Below are positions 35,178 to 44,119 of a DNA stretch of 64,000 bases, piece by piece. The stretch spans positions 124,001 through 188,000 of the forward strand of contig NZ_AUCR01000011.1 in assembly GCF_000429865.1 (NCBI RefSeq). Direction: 5' to 3'. Position 1 is the stretch's first letter. The number at the start of each line of letters is the position of its first letter. The translations under genes and the position numbers were made by a program. Under the pieces are notes generated by a model. That model made no database searches. It saw only the letters and a list, made by a program, of their open reading frames with translations, and was not told the origin of the DNA. The DNA comes from Cucumibacter marinus DSM 18995. GTDB taxonomy: Bacteria > Pseudomonadota > Alphaproteobacteria > Rhizobiales > Devosiaceae.

Positions 35178-36215
35178 ATGGGCTATCGGATCGCGATTGC
35201 GGGCGCCACGGGCAATGTGGGCCGCGAACTTCTCAACATTCTCGACGAACGGGGCTTTCCCGCCGACGAGGTCATTCCTCTCGCCTCCTCGCGCTCGATC
35301 GGGCGCGAAGTGTCCTATGGCGACAAGACTCTCAAGTGCCGGGACCTCGACACCTTCGATTTCACCGGGGTCGATTTCTGCCTGATGTCGGCTGGTGGCG
35401 ATGTGTCCAAGAAGCACGCCGAAAAGATCGGCGCCTCGGGCTGCATCCTGATCGATAATTCCTCGGCCTGGCGCTATCACTCCAAGGTGCCACTGATCAT
35501 CCCGGAAGTGAATGCGCATGTGCTCGACGACTATATGGCGCAGAACGATCGGCTGAACATCATCGCCAATCCGAACTGCTCGACCGCCCAGCTCCTGGTG
35601 GCGCTCAAGCCCCTGCACGATGCGGCGGTGATCAAGCGGATCGTCGTTTCGACCTATCAATCGGTTTCCGGCGGCGGCAAGGAAGCGATGGACGAATTGT
35701 GGGACCAGACCAAGGGCATCTTCGTCACCGACGAACCGACCCCCCACAAGTTCACCAAGCAGATCGCTTTCAACGTCATTCCGCACATCGATGTGTTCAT
35801 GGAAGACGGCTCGACCAAGGAAGAATGGAAGGTCGTTGCCGAGACCAAGAAGATTCTCGATCCCAAGATCAAGGTAACGGCAACCGCGGTACGCGTGCCG
35901 GTGTTTGTGGGCCATTCCGAAGCGGTCAATATCGAATTCCAGAACGAGATCACTGCCGATGAGGCTCGCGAAATCCTGCGCAACGCGCCGGGCGTGATGG
36001 TAATCGACAAGCGTGAGGACGGGGGCTACATCACCCCGGTCGAATGCGTGGGCGACAACGCCACTTTCGTCAGCCGGATCCGCGAGGATTCGACCGTCGA
36101 GAACGGGCTCAATATCTGGGTCGTGTCCGACAATCTGCGCAAGGGCGCGGCGCTCAACACCATCCAGATCGCCGAAACGCTCATCGAGCGCGGCCTCGTG
36201 CAGAAGGCAGCATAG
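35178..36215 (+). CDS. asd: Aspartate-semialdehyde dehydrogenase
   Basis: The 345-residue enzyme makes aspartate semialdehyde for lysine, diaminopimelate, threonine and methionine synthesis. IAGATGNVGRELLNILDER is the NADP loop. IANPNCSTAQLLVALKPLH holds the catalytic Cys, and STYQSVSGGGKEAMDEL and VRVPVFVGHSEAVNIEF complete the active site. The ATG at 35178 follows GACAAGGAAAA. A YciI gene follows after two bases. Confidence 0.97.
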   Translation: MGYRIAIAGATGNVGRELLNILDERGFPADEVIPLASSRSIGREVSYGDKTLKCRDLDTFDFTGVDFCLMSAGGDVSKKHAEKIGASGCILIDNSSAWRYHSKVPLIIPEVNAHVLDDYMAQNDRLNIIANPNCSTAQLLVALKPLHDAAVIKRIVVSTYQSVSGGGKEAMDELWDQTKGIFVTDEPTPHKFTKQIAFNVIPHIDVFMEDGSTKEEWKVVAETKKILDPKIKVTATAVRVPVFVGHSEAVNIEFQNEITADEAREILRNAPGVMVIDKREDGGYITPVECVGDNATFVSRIREDSTVENGLNIWVVSDNLRKGAALNTIQIAETLIERGLVQKAA

Positions 36216-36217
36216 AC

Positions 36218-36514
36218 ATGATCTTCATCGCCCGCATTTCGGATAATGACGGGGTGGCTGAGCAGCGCGCCGCCCTTCGCGACGAACACCTCGCCTTTCT
36301 GCGGGCGAATGAAGAGGCGATCAGGCTGGCCGGTTCGGTGCATGACGGCACCACCGAAGATCCGGCCCTTGGCGGCATGTGGATCATCGCCGCCGACAGC
36401 CGGGACGCCGCGATCGCGGTCATCGAAAGCGATCCGTTCTTCAAGGCGGGCATCCGATCGGGCTACACGCTTCAGGCCTGGAAGCTTGCACCGCACCTGG
36501 CCGACAGGGTCTGA
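36218..36514 (+). CDS. YciI family protein
   Basis: The 98-residue protein is a YciI/YCII-related ferredoxin-like domain. It contains RAALRDEHLAFLRANEE with the conserved His, DGTTEDPALGGMWIIAADS and SDPFFKAGIRSGYTLQAWK. Members are small dimeric proteins of mostly unknown function, some dehydrochlorinase-like. It starts two bases after the asd stop and is followed by a terminator, so it shares the asd transcript. Confidence 0.88.
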   Translation: MIFIARISDNDGVAEQRAALRDEHLAFLRANEEAIRLAGSVHDGTTEDPALGGMWIIAADSRDAAIAVIESDPFFKAGIRSGYTLQAWKLAPHLADRV

Positions 36515-36544
36515 TCAGACCACCGCGTCCGGCCACAACATCAT

Positions 36545-36570
36545 AAGGGCGCCTTCGGGCGCCCTTGTCG
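36545..36570 (+). terminator. Hairpin terminator after asd-yciI
   Basis: AAGGGCGCC and GGCGCCCTT form a perfect nine-base stem with a TTCG loop. The following T run is short (GTCGTTTCG). Confidence 0.7.
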
Positions 36571-36604
36571 TTTCGCGTCCAGTTCGATTCGAGGCAGGAT
36601 CTCA

Positions 36605-37147
36605 GTGAGCGAATATTCATCACCCGCCGACTTGCCGGTCCTTGAAAGCGTGCGCCTGACTCTCCGGCCCCGCACGCTCGACGATCTCGAGGACTGTCTC
36701 GAGATGGACCGCGACCCCGAGGTGGTGAAATTTATTCCCGGGCCCTGGCATGAGGATGATCCGCGCGATCATCGCGCCTTCATCATCGAGCGGATGACAA
36801 CCGACTACCCCAAAGGCATGGGCTACTGGACCATCCGCGAGCGGGAGGGCGATGTGTTTGTCGGCTGGGTGATCCTGCTGCCGACCAATGCCCGCGGCAT
36901 TGGTGAGATCGGCTGGCGGCTCAGACGGGCGGCCTGGGGGCGCGGCATCGCCACCGAGGCGGCACGGCTTGTCCTGCTGCATGCCTTCGGCACGCTCGGC
37001 CTCGATGCGGTGGTCGCCGATATCGATCCTTACAACACAGCTTCGGCCCGGGTGGCCGAGAAATCCGGCATGACGCTTCTGGGCGAAGAAAGCGTCGATG
37101 GCGACATTGTCTTCGCCTACCGGCTCGACAATCCCCTCAAGCGGTAG
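36605..37147 (+). CDS. GNAT acetyltransferase, RimJ/RimL type
   Basis: The 180-residue protein shows the RimJ/RimL-like layout: LESVRLTLRPRTLDDLEDCL, IGWRLRRAAWGRGIATEAAR with the acetyl-CoA loop, and ADIDPYNTASARVAEKSGM. The start is GTG at 36605 with a weak GAGG-type site. The acceptor is unknown. A repeat-rich non-coding block follows. Confidence 0.88.
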   Translation: MSEYSSPADLPVLESVRLTLRPRTLDDLEDCLEMDRDPEVVKFIPGPWHEDDPRDHRAFIIERMTTDYPKGMGYWTIREREGDVFVGWVILLPTNARGIGEIGWRLRRAAWGRGIATEAARLVLLHAFGTLGLDAVVADIDPYNTASARVAEKSGMTLLGEESVDGDIVFAYRLDNPLKR

Positions 37148-37159
37148 GGGGCGCCTGTT

Positions 37160-37915
37160 GTTTGGCTGAGACTTAGCTTTCCACCTTCGTCATTCTCGGG
37201 CTTGACCCGAGAATCCATGATGAGGTTCTAGTCGGGAACCCGTAGTGACTAGTCAGTACCGCCGAACCACATGGGATGCCTCATGGACCCTCGGGTCTTA
37301 CTCGCCTCGCGCCGGCGGGCTGCCCGAGGGTGACGAGGGAGTTGAAGCAACCCCAAGCCTCACCCTGAGGTGCGAAGCGAAGCTGAGCCTCGAAGGGCGG
37401 GGGTGTGAGTAGAACATGTTGCCCATCCTTCGAGGGTCGCGCCAGTGGCGCTCCCGCCTCAGGATGAGGAATGAGGTTGGGGTGGCGCTCCGCCAGCCTC
37501 GTCCGTCGTTACCCGGCTTGACCGGGGACCTCAACGCGCCGGGCACGGACCCCACCTCTCCCTCGGGGGAGAGGTCGATCCGAAGGATCGGGTGAGGGGG
37601 CCTTGGCTAAGGTAGAACAGAGCCCCTCACTCCAACCCTCTCCCCAGCGGGGAGAGGGAGTGCCCGGTGCGCAACCTTCCCTCACCCTGAGCCCTCATGG
37701 TGAGCTTGTCGAACCACGAAGGGCGAGGGTGGCGCGAGTGGCCCACCCTTCGACAAGCTCAGGATGAGGACAGTGTGTGTTGCAGCGCCGTACAAACACA
37801 CCGCGCCGTCCTGGATTTGACCCAGGACCTCCTTCCGCGATCACTAGGCCCCGGCTCGGAGGCCGGGGCGACACGGGAATGGGCTCACCATCCCGCACCA
37901 CCAAGTATGAGCGTG
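37160..37915. repeat. 750-bp non-coding block of REP-like palindromes
   Basis: No gene is visible. The block strings together dispersed palindromic elements. TCTCGGGCTTGACCCGAGA lies near 37191. An element at 37358-37400 runs from CCTCACCCTGAGGTGCGAAG to CGAAGGGCG. Another at 37425-37468 runs from ATCCTTCGAGGGTCGCG to CCTCAGGATGAG. CTCTCCC...GGGAGAG types lie near 37555 and 37640. AGCTTGTCGAA...TTCGACAAGCT inverted copies lie at about 37703 and 37755. CCCCGGC...GCCGGGG lies near 37851. The mosaic matches the intergenic REP clusters around 21.2-21.9 kb. Confidence 0.75.
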
Positions 37916-37929
37916 ACAAGAATGCCTGC

Positions 37930-38565
37930 TCACACCCCCTCGGCTTCGAAGCCCTCACGCTTGTGGCTACTGTCGCAGAAGGGCTTGTTGGCGGAGTGCC
38001 CGCACCGGCACAGCCATACTTCGTTGGCCAGTTTCACCCGGCGGCCGGAGCCGGCGATCAGCTCCATATTGCCGGAGACCTTGAGCGGGCCGTTCTTTTG
38101 CGGGGTGACGGTCAGCGGACCATCGCGCGCCTCGATCACCGCGTCCTCGCGCTGTTCGGGTTGGCCGGTGGCGGCGAATCCGGAGGCAATGTGGGCATTG
38201 TCGCAAAACGGTTTGCGCTTCGAGGCGCCGCATCGGCACAGCACGGCGCGGGTGCGCGGCGGCTCGCCGTCGAGCTCGATCTGAGCATGCACCATATAGG
38301 GTCCGTTTTCGGTGATGCGGATGGTGTTGACCCGGGGCGGGGCTTCGCCGGTGCCATCGGGCAAGGTGTAGGTGATGGCGCCCGAAGGGCAGTTATGGGC
38401 AACCTCGATCACCGCATCCGCGTTTGCCGCATCGGGTACGATCCAGCCCTTGCCGCCATCGGCGGTGAAAACCTCGGGCTGGCCGAGAACGCAGCGGCGT
38501 GCATGGATGCAGCGCCGTCCGTCGAAATGAATGGTGATGTCCCGGCCTTCATAGCTCGATGGCAT
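37930..38565 (-). CDS. Fer4_19 (YjdI-like) plus double CDGSH iron-sulfur protein
   Basis: The 211-residue protein joins three iron-sulfur modules. Residues about 5-70 are a divergent 4Fe mono-cluster domain of the YjdI/Fer4_19 type (DGRRCIHARRCVLGQPEVF, HNCPSGAITY). A first CDGSH motif follows (CRCGASKRKPFCDNAH, about 110-125) and a second near the C-terminus (CRCGHSANKPFCDSSH). CDGSH clusters of the mitoNEET type are redox-active 2Fe-2S with Cys3-His ligation. No signal peptide is seen. GGGAGGGCGTT precedes the ATG. A redox or iron-sulfur handling role is inferred. Confidence 0.9.
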   Translation of the reverse strand: MPSSYEGRDITIHFDGRRCIHARRCVLGQPEVFTADGGKGWIVPDAANADAVIEVAHNCPSGAITYTLPDGTGEAPPRVNTIRITENGPYMVHAQIELDGEPPRTRAVLCRCGASKRKPFCDNAHIASGFAATGQPEQREDAVIEARDGPLTVTPQKNGPLKVSGNMELIAGSGRRVKLANEVWLCRCGHSANKPFCDSSHKREGFEAEGV

Positions 38566-38643
38566 AACGCCCTCCCGCGATTTGCTGGCGGGATCGTGGC
38601 TGCCGGGCCGCGGGCGGTCAAGACAATCAGCGGTGAAGGCGAA

Positions 38644-39297
38644 CTATTCGCCGAGGTCAGGCCGCTTGAAGTCGCCGGACTGCTTGTCCATCACCCAGAG
38701 CTCGCCGGTGCCGATATCGAACCAGGCGCCGTGCACGGCAAGGGTGCCTTCCGCCTCGCCCTCGCGGACATAGGGGAAAGTCCTGAGATTGTTGAGCGAA
38801 TTGCGGATCGAGATGCGTTCGAGCGCGGTCTGGCGTTCGCTGTCGGTCAGGAGCTCCTGATCGGCAACCTGGGCAGCGACGGGCTTGAGAAGGCTCATCC
38901 ATTTGCCGATGAAATCGCCTTCGGGCGGCTGGTCGTCGGCCTTGGAGAGCGAGGCCGCGATGCCGCCGCAGCGGCCATGGCCCATGACGACGATGTTCTC
39001 GATGCCGAGCCCGGTGACCGCGAATTCGATCGCGGCCGAGGTGCCGTGCTGGCCGCCATCGGGTTCGAAGGGGGGCACCAGATTGGCCACGTTGCGCAGA
39101 ACGAAGAGTTCGCCAGGGCCGCAATCGAAAATGGTTTCGGGCGCGGCACGGCTGTCGCAACAGGCGATGATCATGGTGGTGGGGCGCTGGCCGTGTTCGG
39201 CCAGGTGCCGGTAGCGTTCGCGTTCGCGGGCGTGACGCCCGGCCATGAAAGACTTGTATCCGTCGAGAAGACGTTTCGGGAAATCCTGCATGCCCAT
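38644..39297 (-). CDS. Beta-class carbonic anhydrase
   Basis: The 217-residue enzyme interconverts CO2 and bicarbonate. TTMIIACCDSRAAPETIF contains the zinc-ligand Cys and the Asp-Arg dyad. VVMGHGRCGGIAASL supplies the His-x2-Cys ligands, and LFVLRNVANLVPP is conserved. The frame is open to 39357; I start at the ATG at 39297 (MGMQDFPKRLL), with 39291 also possible. It may supply bicarbonate for carboxylations. Confidence 0.93.
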   Translation of the reverse strand: MGMQDFPKRLLDGYKSFMAGRHARERERYRHLAEHGQRPTTMIIACCDSRAAPETIFDCGPGELFVLRNVANLVPPFEPDGGQHGTSAAIEFAVTGLGIENIVVMGHGRCGGIAASLSKADDQPPEGDFIGKWMSLLKPVAAQVADQELLTDSERQTALERISIRNSLNNLRTFPYVREGEAEGTLAVHGAWFDIGTGELWVMDKQSGDFKRPDLGE

Positions 39298-39426
39298 GCG
39301 TTTAAGCGGCACGAGGCGATTAGGCAAGAGGGTGATGCAATGCCGAGGCGAAGACAAACCGGCCCGCCCCGGGGGAAGGGCGGGCCGGCAGGGCGCTTCA
39401 GTGTGAAGTGCCCGCAGGGAACCGGA

Positions 39427-39711
39427 TTATTCGGTCGTCATCATGGTGCCGGCATCGATATAGGCGGTGAACTCGTCCTGGCTCACCATGCCGTCTTCAT
39501 TGGTGTCGATCTCGGCGAAGCTTTCCTCGGTGGCATCGCTCACAATCGTGGCGATCTCATCGAAGGTGATGCCGCCGCTTGCATCGGCATCAAGGGTTGC
39601 GAAGTCATAGACCGCGAGCTCGGAAGCGAGGTCGGTTCCGGCCTCCTGGGCAAAGGCCGGACCGGTGAGTGCCGCCGCGATGGCCAATGCAGGAATCATG
39701 ATGTTTCGCAT
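39427..39711 (-). CDS. Small exported EF-hand protein
   Basis: The 94-residue precursor has a signal peptide (MRNIMIPALAIAAALTGPAF, cleavage near AFAQ) and a pair of EF-hand calcium loops, DADASGGITFDE and DTNEDGMVSQDE. The first loop is slightly off consensus. AAAGGAT precedes the ATG at 39711; longer frames are not supported. A periplasmic calcium-binding role is inferred. Confidence 0.85.
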   Translation of the reverse strand: MRNIMIPALAIAAALTGPAFAQEAGTDLASELAVYDFATLDADASGGITFDEIATIVSDATEESFAEIDTNEDGMVSQDEFTAYIDAGTMMTTE

Positions 39712-39948
39712 GGGATTATCCTTTGGTTGGTGGGGGTCGGCAGAGCCTCTTCTCTCCGCCGGCGAACTGCCCCTCGGGCCGAACGCGAAACCGAATCTGG
39801 TCCCCGAGATTGGCCGCGCGCTGGCGGACAAATGACGTTTTGAAGGAAAGATTCGGGCCGGGCCGGGGCAGGCCATTGGCGGCGTGGCAAAGCGCGGCAA
39901 ATCGGCTAGGAAGGAACCAAGGGAAATCCGATTAGGGCGGTTTGAGAA

Positions 39949-40158
39949 ATGGATATCTACCGGTTTTTGAGCGCGGACGATGATTCGAGTTTCTGTCACA
40001 AGGTGACCAAGGCGCTGACCGAGGGCTGGGTGCTCTATGGCCCGCCGCATTACGTCTTCGATGCGGCGGCCGGGAAGATGCGCTGCGGCCAGGCAGTGAT
40101 CAAACAGGTCGAGGAACAGGCCTACGACCCGGACAAGAAGCTGACCGAATACGAATAG
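39949..40158 (+). CDS. DUF1737 domain protein
   Basis: The 69-residue protein matches DUF1737, short proteins of unknown function. YRFLSADDDSSFCHKVTKAL, TEGWVLYGPPHYVFDAAAGK and MRCGQAVIKQV cover nearly the whole domain. The start at the ATG at 39949 gives the full domain. Confidence 0.88.
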   Translation: MDIYRFLSADDDSSFCHKVTKALTEGWVLYGPPHYVFDAAAGKMRCGQAVIKQVEEQAYDPDKKLTEYE

Positions 40159-40172
40159 GGCCGGCCCAGGAT

Positions 40173-40427
40173 TCAGCCGCTTGGTCCGTCATAAGGCATC
40201 TTCATATAGGCATCGCCTGCCTCAAGCTCGTCGAGCATCTGGGCGATGCGCTTTTCCCGGGTTGCCTCGCGTTTGGCCCGGGCGATCCAGCCGAGATAAT
40301 CATTGCGCTGATAGGGTGGGCGGGCCGCATAGGCTGCCGAAAGCCCGCGCGCCGTCAGCCGCGCCGCGATGTCCTCGGGCATGGATTGAAGGGGGCGTTT
40401 GAGCCGGCTTTTCGCTTCGCTGGTCAT
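40173..40427 (-). CDS. YdeI/OmpD-associated family small protein
   Basis: The predicted 84-residue protein has SMPEDIAARLTARGLSAAYA and RPPYQRNDYLGWIARAKREATREKRIAQMLDEL. This is the helical part of the YdeI/OmpD-associated (OmdA) family. Full-length members usually carry an additional N-terminal DUF1905 domain, absent here, so this is a stand-alone C-terminal module. The start is the ATG at 40427; a much longer open frame upstream shows no homology. It converges with DUF1737. Confidence 0.82.
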   Translation of the reverse strand: MTSEAKSRLKRPLQSMPEDIAARLTARGLSAAYAARPPYQRNDYLGWIARAKREATREKRIAQMLDELEAGDAYMKMPYDGPSG

Positions 40428-40532
40428 TGGCTCAGTTTCACGCCGATTTGGGTTTGCATCAACAGATTGAATTGGCGATTGCCGCGATTGGGCGGTACAT
40501 CCCCGTTCGCCTCCCAACCGGATTGATGTGCC

Positions 40533-41165
40533 ATGTTCATTTACGAGCCGCAGCACTGGCTTGCCTTTTTCGCCGCCGCGATGGTGCTCAACCTGTCTCC
40601 CGGCCCTGATGCCGCGTTTATCCTCGGGCAAACCGCCCGGGGCGGCAAACGCGCAGGGCTCGCCGCGATGCTGGGGATCTGGACGGGTGCGCTCGGTCAT
40701 GTGGCGCTGGCGGCGGTCGGTCTTTCGGCGCTTCTTGCCGCCTCGGCGACCGCTTTCTCCATCGTCAAATGGGTCGGCGCCGCCTATCTGATCTGGCTCG
40801 GCATTGCCGCCATTCGTTCGGCGGGCAGCGGGTTCGCGGCCGATGGCCGGCCGGCGCTGGGGCTTGGCGCAGTGTTCCGTCAGGGCATGCTGGTCAACAT
40901 CATGAACCCCAAGGTGGCGATCTTCTTTCTTGCCTTCCTGCCGCAATTCGTGGTGCCGGGCGCCGGGCCGGTGCCGGCCCAGCTCGCCTTGCACGGCATT
41001 CTGGTGATCGCCTGTGCGGGGCTTGTCGAACCGCCGCTGATCTTTGCGGGGGCCGCCATCGCCAATCGCATCCGGCGTTCGAAACGCTTTGCCGCCTGGC
41101 TCGACCGGGCGATGGGCGGCATCTTCATCGCGCTGGGGGCCAGGCTTGCCAGCTCCGGCGGCTGA
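40533..41165 (+). CDS. LysE family amino-acid exporter
   Basis: The 210-residue membrane protein has six hydrophobic segments and the LysE/RhtB motifs VLNLSPGPDAAFILGQTARG near residue 20 and FRQGMLVNIMNPKVAIFFLA near 115. The family exports amino acids or related metabolites. The substrate is unknown. A second LysE protein is encoded at 60636. The sdh promoter region follows. Confidence 0.92.
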   Translation: MFIYEPQHWLAFFAAAMVLNLSPGPDAAFILGQTARGGKRAGLAAMLGIWTGALGHVALAAVGLSALLAASATAFSIVKWVGAAYLIWLGIAAIRSAGSGFAADGRPALGLGAVFRQGMLVNIMNPKVAIFFLAFLPQFVVPGAGPVPAQLALHGILVIACAGLVEPPLIFAGAAIANRIRRSKRFAAWLDRAMGGIFIALGARLASSGG

Positions 41166-41276
41166 GGCCCGGCACCATGTCGGTGTGGACGGTGCCTGCC
41201 TGCAACCCGATCGGTCCCAGCCCGTCTTCGGACATTGATTTTCTCAAGCACGGCCTCGCCGGGTGAGTGAGGGCCG

Positions 41277-41290
41277 GGTAATCGATTACC
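41277..41290. promoter_or_regulatory. Perfect 14-bp palindrome upstream of sdhC promoter
   Basis: GGTAATCGATTACC is a perfect dyad with a central CG, as in operators of LacI-type dimers. It lies in the 335-base LysE-sdhC gap, 15 bases before a candidate -35 box. No gene was found in that gap (41166-41500). The regulator is unknown. Confidence 0.5.
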
Positions 41291-41305
41291 AAGGCGCGCT
41301 TTTTT

Positions 41306-41334
41306 TTGACGTGAGAGCCCCGCGCCGCTAAACC
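41306..41334 (+). promoter_or_regulatory. Candidate sigma-70 promoter for sdhCDAB
   Basis: TTGACG (41306-41311), a 17-base spacer and TAAACC (41329-41334) follow a run of eight T residues. Transcription would start near 41341, leaving a 5' leader of about 160 bases before sdhC. The -10 is a weak match. Confidence 0.4.
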
Positions 41335-41500
41335 CTTGCCTGCGGCTGCGATTCCATGCAAACCGGAAGCGCAAGGCCGCGCCTTCCGCCATTCCCTTGA
41401 TCGGGGAGCCGGGGGAAGCCGCCTTTCGCAGTTCCGGTCCATGACCCGGTGCCCGACCTGTTCGGAACTGCTCCCAAGGGCACCGCGCAGGAAAAGGCTG

Positions 41501-41869
41501 ATGGCCCGACCCACATCTCCGCATATCTGGATCTACAAGCCCACCATCACGATGATGATGTCGATCGTGCATCGCATCACCGGGGTGGGCCTTTTTGTTG
41601 GCACCGCACTTCTGGTGTGGTGGCTCGGCGCCGCCGCTGCCGGGGATGGCGCCTATGCCGTTGCCTCGGACTTTTTCGACCACTGGTTCGGCCGGCTGAT
41701 CCTGTTCGGCTACACTTGGGCGCTGATCCACCACGCGCTTGGCGGGATCCGGCATTTCATCTGGGATTTCGGGGCCGGCTATGGTGAAGCGCGCCATATG
41801 ATGGCCTGGGCGACGCTGATCGGTTCGGTGGCGCTGACCGTGATCCTGTGGCTGATCATTCTTTTGTAG
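41501..41869 (+). CDS. sdhC: Succinate dehydrogenase cytochrome b556 subunit
   Basis: The 122-residue membrane anchor of complex II has RPTSPHIWIYKPTITMMMSI and SIVHRITGVGL (quinone-site Ser/Arg region). Three transmembrane helices follow, with HHALGGIRHFIWDFG carrying the haem-ligand His. AGGAAAAGG upstream supports the ATG at 41501; the frame is open further upstream without homology. It begins the sdhCDA...B operon. Confidence 0.95.
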   Translation: MARPTSPHIWIYKPTITMMMSIVHRITGVGLFVGTALLVWWLGAAAAGDGAYAVASDFFDHWFGRLILFGYTWALIHHALGGIRHFIWDFGAGYGEARHMMAWATLIGSVALTVILWLIILL

Positions 41870-41882
41870 GCGGGAGACCGAT

Positions 41883-42263
41883 ATGAGCATGCGCACTCCG
41901 TTCGCCCGGGTCACCGGGCTCGGCTCCGCCAAGGAAGGGGCCCATCATTTCTGGCAGCAGCGGGTCACCGCAGCGGCCAATCTTCTGCTCGCGATCTTTT
42001 TCGCCTGGCTGGTAATCGCCCATATCGGGGCGAGCCGGGCCGAGCTTGTCGCCAGTTTCCAGAACCCGGTGATCGCGGCGCTGACCGTGTTGATGCTGGT
42101 TTCGGTCGCCATTCACATGCGGCTCGGCATCCAGGTGGTGATCGAGGATTACATCCATAAGGAAAGCACCAAGATCATCCTTTTCGTGCTGACCCGCTTT
42201 TTTGCCTATGGCATGGCCGCGATCGGGGTCGTGTCCGTTCTGATGATGAGTTTCGGGGGTTAA
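41883..42263 (+). CDS. sdhD: Succinate dehydrogenase hydrophobic anchor subunit
   Basis: The 126-residue protein has three membrane helices. RVTGLGSAKEGAHHFWQQRV is the usual alphaproteobacterial N-terminus. HMRLGIQVVIEDYIH contains the haem-ligand His and the Asp-Tyr pair at the quinone pocket. It lies 13 bases after sdhC and three bases before sdhA. Confidence 0.95.
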   Translation: MSMRTPFARVTGLGSAKEGAHHFWQQRVTAAANLLLAIFFAWLVIAHIGASRAELVASFQNPVIAALTVLMLVSVAIHMRLGIQVVIEDYIHKESTKIILFVLTRFFAYGMAAIGVVSVLMMSFGG

Positions 42264-42266
42264 CCG

Positions 42267-44072
42267 ATGGCCGCGGGTTCCGCATACAAGACCGTCACCC
42301 ACCAGTTCGACGTGGTGGTCGTTGGCGCCGGCGGCGCCGGGCTTCGGGCGACGCTCGGCATGGCCGAGCAAGGGCTCAAGACCGCCTGCATCACCAAGGT
42401 GTTTCCCACCCGCTCGCACACCGTTGCGGCCCAGGGCGGCATCGCCGCCTCGCTCGGCAATATGGGTGCGGATAGCTGGCAATGGCATATGTACGACACC
42501 GTCAAGGGGTCGGACTGGCTGGGCGACAATGACGCCATGGAATATCTCGCCCGCGAGGCCCCGGCGGCGGTCTATGAGCTCGAGCATTACGGTGTGCCCT
42601 TCTCGCGCACCGAAGAAGGTAAGATCTATCAGCGCCCGTTTGGCGGGCACATGCAGAATTACGGGGAAGGCCCCCCGGTGCAGCGCACCTGCGCGGCGGC
42701 GGACCGGACCGGCCACGCCATTTTGCACACGCTCTACGGCCAGTCGCTGAGGAACAATGCGCAGTTCTTCATCGAGTATTTCGCGCTCGATCTGTTGATG
42801 AGCGAGGATGGCGCCTGTGAAGGGGTGATCGCCTGGAACCTCGATGACGGCACCATTCACCGCTTCCGCGCCAAGACCGTGGTGCTGGCGACGGGCGGTT
42901 ATGGCCGCGCCTATTTCTCGGCCACCTCGGCCCATACCTGCACCGGGGACGGTAATGGCATGGTGGCCCGTGCCGGGCTGCCGCTGCAGGACATGGAATT
43001 CGTCCAGTTCCACCCCACGGGCATTTACGGCGCCGGCGTGCTGATCACCGAGGGCGCGCGCGGGGAAGGCGGCTATCTCACCAATTCAGAGGGCGAGCGG
43101 TTCATGGAGCGCTATGCGCCCAACGCCAAGGATCTGGCGAGCCGCGACGTGGTTTCGCGCTGCATGACCATGGAGATCCGCGAAGGGCGCGGCGTGGGTC
43201 CGAACAAGGACCACATCTATCTGCATCTCGACCATCTCGATCCGGATGTGCTGGCCGAGCGCCTGCCGGGGATCACCGAATCGGCGAAAATCTTCGCCGG
43301 CGTCGATCTGAGGGCCGAGCCGATCCCGGTCATCCCGACGGTGCATTACAATATGGGCGGGGTGCCGACCAATTACTGGGGCGAAGTGCTCAACCCCACA
43401 GCCGAGAACCCGGACCAGATCGTGCCCGGCCTGATGGCGGTGGGCGAGGCGGGTTGCGCCTCGGTGCATGGCGCCAACCGGCTGGGCTCGAACTCGCTGA
43501 TCGACCTTGTTGTGTTCGGTCGCGCTGCCGCGATCCGCGCCGGCCAGGTCATCGACCGCGAGGCCAAGATCCCGGAAGTCAACGAGCAGAGCTATGACAA
43601 GGCGATCGCCCGGCTCGACAAGCTGCGCCACGCCGATGGCGGCTCGCCGACCGCCGAGTTGCGCGACAAGATGCAGCGCACCATGCAGGAAGACGCTGCG
43701 GTGTTCCGCACCGAGGAAACGCTCAAATCGGGTTGCGAGCGGATCACCGCGATCTGGGGCGAACTCGAGGATATCAAGGTCACCGATCGCTCGATGATCT
43801 GGAATTCGGATCTCGTTGAAACCCTCGAGCTTGAAAACCTGATGGCAAACGCGATCACCACGGTTCATTCGGCCGAAGCGCGGACGGAAAGCCGGGGCGC
43901 GCATGCGCGCGAGGATTATCCCGACCGGGACGACAAGAACTGGCGGCACCATACGCTGTCGCGCCTGTCCGAGGACGGCAAGGTCGATCTCACCTACCGG
44001 CCGGTGCATGTCGAACCGTTGACCGACGGGATCGACCTTAAAAAGATCGCGCCGAAAGCGCGGGTTTACTAA
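42267..44072 (+). CDS. sdhA: Succinate dehydrogenase flavoprotein subunit
   Basis: The 601-residue subunit binds FAD and oxidises succinate. [20 protein letters not shown] is the dinucleotide fold, and [18 protein letters not shown] has the His that carries covalent [24 protein letters not shown] and [15 protein letters not shown] are catalytic-domain signatures. Full length, no defects. Unlike the usual arrangement, sdhB does not follow directly: about 1.7 kb with four genes intervenes. Confidence 0.98.
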   Translation: MAAGSAYKTVTHQFDVVVVGAGGAGLRATLGMAEQGLKTACITKVFPTRSHTVAAQGGIAASLGNMGADSWQWHMYDTVKGSDWLGDNDAMEYLAREAPAAVYELEHYGVPFSRTEEGKIYQRPFGGHMQNYGEGPPVQRTCAAADRTGHAILHTLYGQSLRNNAQFFIEYFALDLLMSEDGACEGVIAWNLDDGTIHRFRAKTVVLATGGYGRAYFSATSAHTCTGDGNGMVARAGLPLQDMEFVQFHPTGIYGAGVLITEGARGEGGYLTNSEGERFMERYAPNAKDLASRDVVSRCMTMEIREGRGVGPNKDHIYLHLDHLDPDVLAERLPGITESAKIFAGVDLRAEPIPVIPTVHYNMGGVPTNYWGEVLNPTAENPDQIVPGLMAVGEAGCASVHGANRLGSNSLIDLVVFGRAAAIRAGQVIDREAKIPEVNEQSYDKAIARLDKLRHADGGSPTAELRDKMQRTMQEDAAVFRTEETLKSGCERITAIWGELEDIKVTDRSMIWNSDLVETLELENLMANAITTVHSAEARTESRGAHAREDYPDRDDKNWRHHTLSRLSEDGKVDLTYRPVHVEPLTDGIDLKKIAPKARVY

Positions 44073-44119
44073 GCTAGGGTCCGGATGACCGGATTGCAGA
44101 GCGGAGCAGCGTAGAAGCG

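Noticed and set aside
37777-39843. 688-codon plus-strand open frame
   Set aside because: It runs antisense to the CDGSH, carbonic anhydrase and EF-hand genes, each with clear family motifs, and shows no motif of its own.
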